From the NCBI RefSeq assembly GCF_030704685.1, contig NZ_JAUZDX010000027.1, positions 16,368 through 80,367 on the forward strand: a stretch of 64,000 nucleotides of DNA, read 5' to 3'. The position numbers were made by a program, and so were the translations under genes. Positions 61,241 to 64,000 of this stretch are shown in pieces. The notes under the pieces are model-generated. The model was not told the DNA's origin. It searched no databases and was given only the letters and a program-made list of their open reading frames with translations. Origin of the DNA: Acidovorax sp. A1169. GTDB lineage: Bacteria > Pseudomonadota > Gammaproteobacteria > Burkholderiales > Burkholderiaceae_C. How positions within the stretch are numbered: position 1 is the first letter of the stretch; each line of letters starts with the position of its first letter.

Positions 61241-61995
61241 CACCACTTCTCCCCAAACGGACGCAGGTCCATCTCATGGGTCCAGGCATCGCGCGGCTGC
61301 AGGTGCAGGTCCCAGTAGGTCTGGGCGATGGACTCAGGCCGCATGAGCTGGTCGGGTTCGAAGGTATCGGTGCCATCGCGCTCCTTGCGCCGGGCGCGCA
61401 CCCACTCGGTGTCCACGCCGGCATCGATCACGAGGTGGGCCACGTGGATGTTGGCAGGCCCCAGTTCACGCGCAGCGCTTTGCGCCACCGCCCGCAGGCC
61501 AAACTTCGCAGCGGCGAACGCGGCGTACCCGGGCCCGCCGCGCAGGCCGGCGGTGGCCCCGGTCAGCAAGATGCACCCCTCCTTGCGCGGGAGCATGAGG
61601 CGCGCCGCCTCGCGCGTGCTCAAAAAGCCTGCATAGCAGGCCATCTCCCAGACCTTGCGGAACACCCGCTCGGTGGTGTCGACCAGCGGGTAGTTCACGT
61701 TCGCGCCCACGTTGAAGACGCACACCGCCAGCGGCGCAATCTGTTCGGCCTCGGCCAGAAAGGCGGTGACTTCTTCTTCCTTGCGGGCATCCAGAGACCT
61801 GCCGATGCACTGGCCTCCCTGGGCCGCGATCTCGTCCACCAGCGGCGCCAGCTTGTCGCCATTGCGCCGGCCGGCCACCACGGTGTAGCCGCCGGCGGCA
61901 AAGCGGCGCACGATGGCCGCGCCGATGTAGTCGCCCGCGCCGATCACGGCGACCGTCTTGTTCCTCGGGGCGACGGGTTGGGGTTCATTGCCCAT
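61240..61995 (-). CDS. SDR-family oxidoreductase with FxxxK instead of YxxxK
   Basis: A 251-residue Rossmann-fold SDR: AVIGAGDYIGAAIVRRFAAG at the nucleotide site, NVGANVNYP in place of NNAG, and LLTGATAGLRGGPGYAAFAA followed by the conserved Lys. The catalytic Tyr position is Phe (FAAAK) in GYAAFAAAK. I recall that a branch of SDRs has this Phe, so it may be a family feature with altered chemistry rather than damage. An AAGGAGG site lies 6-7 nt upstream. Second ORF of the operon divergent from the HxlR gene. Confidence 0.85.
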   Translation of the reverse strand: MGNEPQPVAPRNKTVAVIGAGDYIGAAIVRRFAAGGYTVVAGRRNGDKLAPLVDEIAAQGGQCIGRSLDARKEEEVTAFLAEAEQIAPLAVCVFNVGANVNYPLVDTTERVFRKVWEMACYAGFLSTREAARLMLPRKEGCILLTGATAGLRGGPGYAAFAAAKFGLRAVAQSAARELGPANIHVAHLVIDAGVDTEWVRARRKERDGTDTFEPDQLMRPESIAQTYWDLHLQPRDAWTHEMDLRPFGEKW

Positions 61996-62110
61996 GGCAT
62001 GCCTCCTTGGCGGGTAGGTGTTGGCGCAGCTTGGTTGCAGCGGTGGTGGCCTGCAACGCGGCCTGCGCAGGGCGCGTGCAGGCCAGGGGATCGGAATCTG
62101 TGATGTGCAT
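61985..62110 (-). CDS. 41-codon ORF leading the SDR operon
   Basis: An ATG at 62110 with a strong ribosome-binding site (AAGGAGACCC) opens a 41-codon frame (HITDSDPLACTRPAQAALQA; ends with EACHGQ) whose TGA overlaps the first codons of the SDR. It may be a leader peptide that couples translation, or the relic of a longer gene. Too short to assign to a family. Confidence 0.5.
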   Translation of the reverse strand: MHITDSDPLACTRPAQAALQATTAATKLRQHLPAKEACHGQ

Positions 62111-62148
62111 CGGGTCTCCTTGTCCGTTTATTTTTTGAACTCACAAAA

Positions 62149-62177
62149 ATAGTACGTTTGAAAATTGAACCCGTCAA
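62149..62177 (-). promoter_or_regulatory. Sigma-70-like promoter of the SDR operon
   Basis: On the reverse strand, TTGACG (62177-62172), 17 nt, then TACTAT (62154-62149). Initiation near 62142 gives a leader of about 30 nt to the 41-codon ORF. The site lies within the spacer shared with the divergent HxlR gene, which suits HxlR control. Confidence 0.6.
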
Positions 62178-62193
62178 CCGTAGAATGCCTGAC

Positions 62194-62667
62194 ATGAAGT
62201 GGACAGAACTGGAGGCCGAGCCCTGCTCGGTGGCGCGAACCGTCTCGGTGATCGGCGACCGCTGGACGCTGCTCGTGCTGCGCGAGTGCTTTCTCGGCGT
62301 GAAGCGCTTCGAGGAGTTTCAGGAGCGGCTGGCCATATCGCGGCCCATGCTGGTGGACCGGCTGCACAAGCTGGTCGAGGCCAAGGTCCTGAAAAAAGTG
62401 GCCTACCAGCAAACACCCACGCGCTACGACTACCGCCTCACGCCCAAGGGCCTGGACCTTCATCCGGTGCTGATGGCCATCGTCCACTGGGGCGACATGC
62501 ACATGGCGGGCAAGGAGGGGCGCCCCCTGCTGCATCGGCACACGGGGTGCGGGCACCTGTTCGACCCGGTGACGGTGTGCTCCGAGTGCAGGGCCGCGCT
62601 GTCTGCGCGCGAGGTCACGGTAGAGGCCGGGCCCGGCGCGCAGGACGCGGACCACGCGCACCGCTGA
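62194..62667 (+). CDS. HxlR-family transcriptional regulator
   Basis: A 157-residue HxlR-type winged helix regulator (EAEPCSVARTVSVIGDRWTL with Cys11, then LRECFLGVKRFEEFQERLAI and HKLVEAKVLKKVAYQQTPTR). Many members sense electrophiles or aldehydes through the N-terminal Cys. The start may be 62194 or 62185. A C-terminal extension with HRHTGCGHLFDPVTVCSECR could bind a metal. Divergent from the SDR/isomerase operon and probably its repressor. Confidence 0.9.
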   Translation: MKWTELEAEPCSVARTVSVIGDRWTLLVLRECFLGVKRFEEFQERLAISRPMLVDRLHKLVEAKVLKKVAYQQTPTRYDYRLTPKGLDLHPVLMAIVHWGDMHMAGKEGRPLLHRHTGCGHLFDPVTVCSECRAALSAREVTVEAGPGAQDADHAHR

Positions 62668-62749
62668 CAAGAGCAAACGCCTGCTTGGTCATCGGCGCGG
62701 GGCTGTGAATGCAACAACATCAACACATGAGGACAGGGCTTTGAACAAC

Positions 62750-63595
62750 ATGCGCCGTTTGCTTGCAGCCGGTATTGCCGCCGCCATGGGCTTGAGGGTG
62801 GCTTCGGCCCAGAAGTCCGACGCGGGCCCGCCCGGCGGCAAGGCCGCAGCACCGGCGGCCGAACCGGCGGTGCAGCCGCGCCACGTTCTGTGCTTCCTCG
62901 GTAAAAGTGCCAACCAGGCGCAGCTCAAGCAGGCCGTGGCAGGTGCAGTGCGTGAGTTCGCGACCGGGTTCAGTGTGGACGAGGCCTATTCCACGCCCGA
63001 GCATGACGAGCGCATGCCGAAGTCTTTCGCGGTGAGCCGTGATCGGGTTGCACCCAACGCATGGAGCGCCGCAGACGACAAGGCGGTCGCCAGCCACCGG
63101 TCCGTGCTGTATGTGCTGGGGCCGCGCATGAACCGGCAGAATGCCGTCCAGGTCTCCATGGGTGCACTGCTTCTGGTGGGCCACCTGATCGATGCCGGGG
63201 CCGTCGCCGTGAAGGGCGAGAGCGCCGGCATCGCGCATGGGCTCGATCGATGGAAGGCGCTTGTCCGCCAGGGCGCCGAGGCCATCAAGGCCGATGACCT
63301 GCAGGCACAGCGCCGCATTGGCCGGCTTGCATTCGCCAAGCGCCCGCTGTCGGATGCGGGCTATCTGGAGAGTGTCGGCTTTCACCTGGTCGGCTTGCCA
63401 GAGGTGTATGTGCCGCAGTCGCTCGGAACCGAGCTGCAGGTGGTGGCCCTGATGGACGCCGTGGCCGACGAGATGGCACAGCGCGGCGTTGCAGAGGTGA
63501 TCAAGCAGCGCCGCGCCACGCACTCGCTCGCCTCCACCTATGAAGAGGACGATTTCAAGTTCAACCCGTATGGAATCGTCAGGGTGGCCCGATAA
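62750..63595 (+). CDS. Exported DUF4261-like protein
   Basis: A 281-residue protein. The ATG at 62750 gives a signal peptide (RRLLAAGIAAAMGLRVASAQ); a GTG at 62705 or TTG at 62741 would extend it. The mature part contains VLYVLGPRMNRQNAVQVSMG, DAGAVAVKGESAGIAHGLDR and ESVGFHLVGLPEVYVPQSLG, which resemble DUF4261. Function unknown. An exported form is unexpected for that family, so the start or the family call could be wrong. Confidence 0.65.
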   Translation: MRRLLAAGIAAAMGLRVASAQKSDAGPPGGKAAAPAAEPAVQPRHVLCFLGKSANQAQLKQAVAGAVREFATGFSVDEAYSTPEHDERMPKSFAVSRDRVAPNAWSAADDKAVASHRSVLYVLGPRMNRQNAVQVSMGALLLVGHLIDAGAVAVKGESAGIAHGLDRWKALVRQGAEAIKADDLQAQRRIGRLAFAKRPLSDAGYLESVGFHLVGLPEVYVPQSLGTELQVVALMDAVADEMAQRGVAEVIKQRRATHSLASTYEEDDFKFNPYGIVRVAR

Positions 63596-63727
63596 CTTCG
63601 CGTCGAGCTCTTGCGCAGCTGCGCCGATGTCCGACACAGTGACGTCTAAAAGGTTTCGTAGCATTGGCGGCAGTACCACCCAGTCCAACCATTGGATGCA
63701 GTGGCAGCTGGCCGAACATCGATCAAG

Positions 63728-64000
63728 ATGCGAAACATTTCCCAATCATTCAGGTTCATCCGAGCCGCCCGAGCGCCCATCAAGTCCCAGGCCAGCGCAG
63801 CCACGGATGCGCTCAGCGCGATCTCCGTCTGGCGCGCGTTGGATGGCGACAGAAGCATCCGGGTGCTGGTCGATGAACGCGAAGATGTCCTGGTGGCAGA
63901 ACTCACATTCACCCAAGGGCATCTGGAGGCTGCGATGAATGATCTCTCGGAGCTTTGCGCGGAAAACGGAATTGACCGCGAGTTGATCGCACAGACGAGG
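63728..64000 (+). CDS. Unfinished hypothetical ORF at the right edge
   Basis: An open frame of 91 codons from the ATG at 63728 to the end of the window without a stop. Protein-like: SQASAATDALSAISVWRALD, then VLVDEREDVLVAELTFTQGH and LEAAMNDLSELCAENGID. No family recognised from the part seen. Confidence 0.5.
   Translation, partial: MRNISQSFRFIRAARAPIKSQASAATDALSAISVWRALDGDRSIRVLVDEREDVLVAELTFTQGHLEAAMNDLSELCAENGIDRELIAQTR

Noticed and set aside
1..64000. tRNA, rRNA, CRISPR array, prophage or complete insertion sequence
   Set aside because: None was seen on either strand on reading; only IS66 remnants and miniature elements are present.

Overview
GC-rich chromosomal DNA from a betaproteobacterium, most likely a member of the Comamonadaceae close to Acidovorax. 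This is an inference from protein style and gene content: Burkholderiales-type chemoreceptors with a C-terminal EWESF tail, MATE, HxlR, LemA/TPM and DUF1275 genes, and several families of short hairpin-rich repeats. I saw no rRNA, tRNA, CRISPR array or replication origin.

Layout. 1-13.9 kb: the 3' end of an EF-G gene with its terminator, a Phd/PIN toxin-antitoxin pair with a palindrome over the antitoxin start, a MATE exporter, an NYN-LOTUS RNA-binding/nuclease protein, several membrane proteins, a small lipoprotein and a large hybrid histidine kinase. 13.9-24.9 kb: a low-gene-density zone with decayed genes (a nonsense-broken ORF, a receiver-domain scar, a broken Tyr/Gly-rich gene, a flavin monooxygenase remnant), a 773-bp imperfect palindrome, a 169-bp element with terminal inverted repeats, an ankyrin-repeat protein, a low-complexity exported protein and an alpha/beta hydrolase. 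24.9-34.8 kb: an exported helical protein, a fused substrate-binding/permease osmolyte transporter without its ATPase, a possible SUKH-like protein, a sensor kinase, a MASE4-GGDEF diguanylate cyclase split by a 267-bp miniature transposon, and a chemoreceptor. 34.8-45.6 kb: IS66 remnants containing a second miniature element (167 bp), a second chemoreceptor, a chimeric relic, a lipase-like hydrolase, a second copy of the 267-bp element, a Gre-type factor, a GNAT enzyme, YCII and other small genes. 45.4-50.0 kb: a kinase-like protein, GST, a limonene-epoxide-hydrolase-like protein and an SDR, with a divergent AraC regulator whose upstream region holds the other 167-bp element. 50.1-59.6 kb: a DUF3616 gene flanked by two 3' fragments of a TPM-domain gene, then an RsbQ-like hydrolase transcribed with a six-PAS GGDEF-EAL protein, then the intact TPM gene at the end of a lemA-TPM-TPM operon. 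59.7-64 kb: DUF1275, a DsbA-fold isomerase-like protein and an SDR in an operon that starts with a 41-codon ORF and is divergent from an HxlR regulator, then a DUF4261-like exported protein and the start of an unfinished ORF.

Themes. Signalling genes dominate: two histidine kinases, two chemoreceptors, two cyclic-di-GMP proteins, and AraC and HxlR regulators. At least four structured non-autonomous repeat families have reshaped genes and promoters. The most attractive leads are (i) the RsbQ-like hydrolase paired with a PAS-GGDEF-EAL protein instead of the RsbP phosphatase, (ii) the exact, TA-flanked insertion that breaks the diguanylate cyclase, and (iii) the repeated TPM gene tails that bound gene modules.
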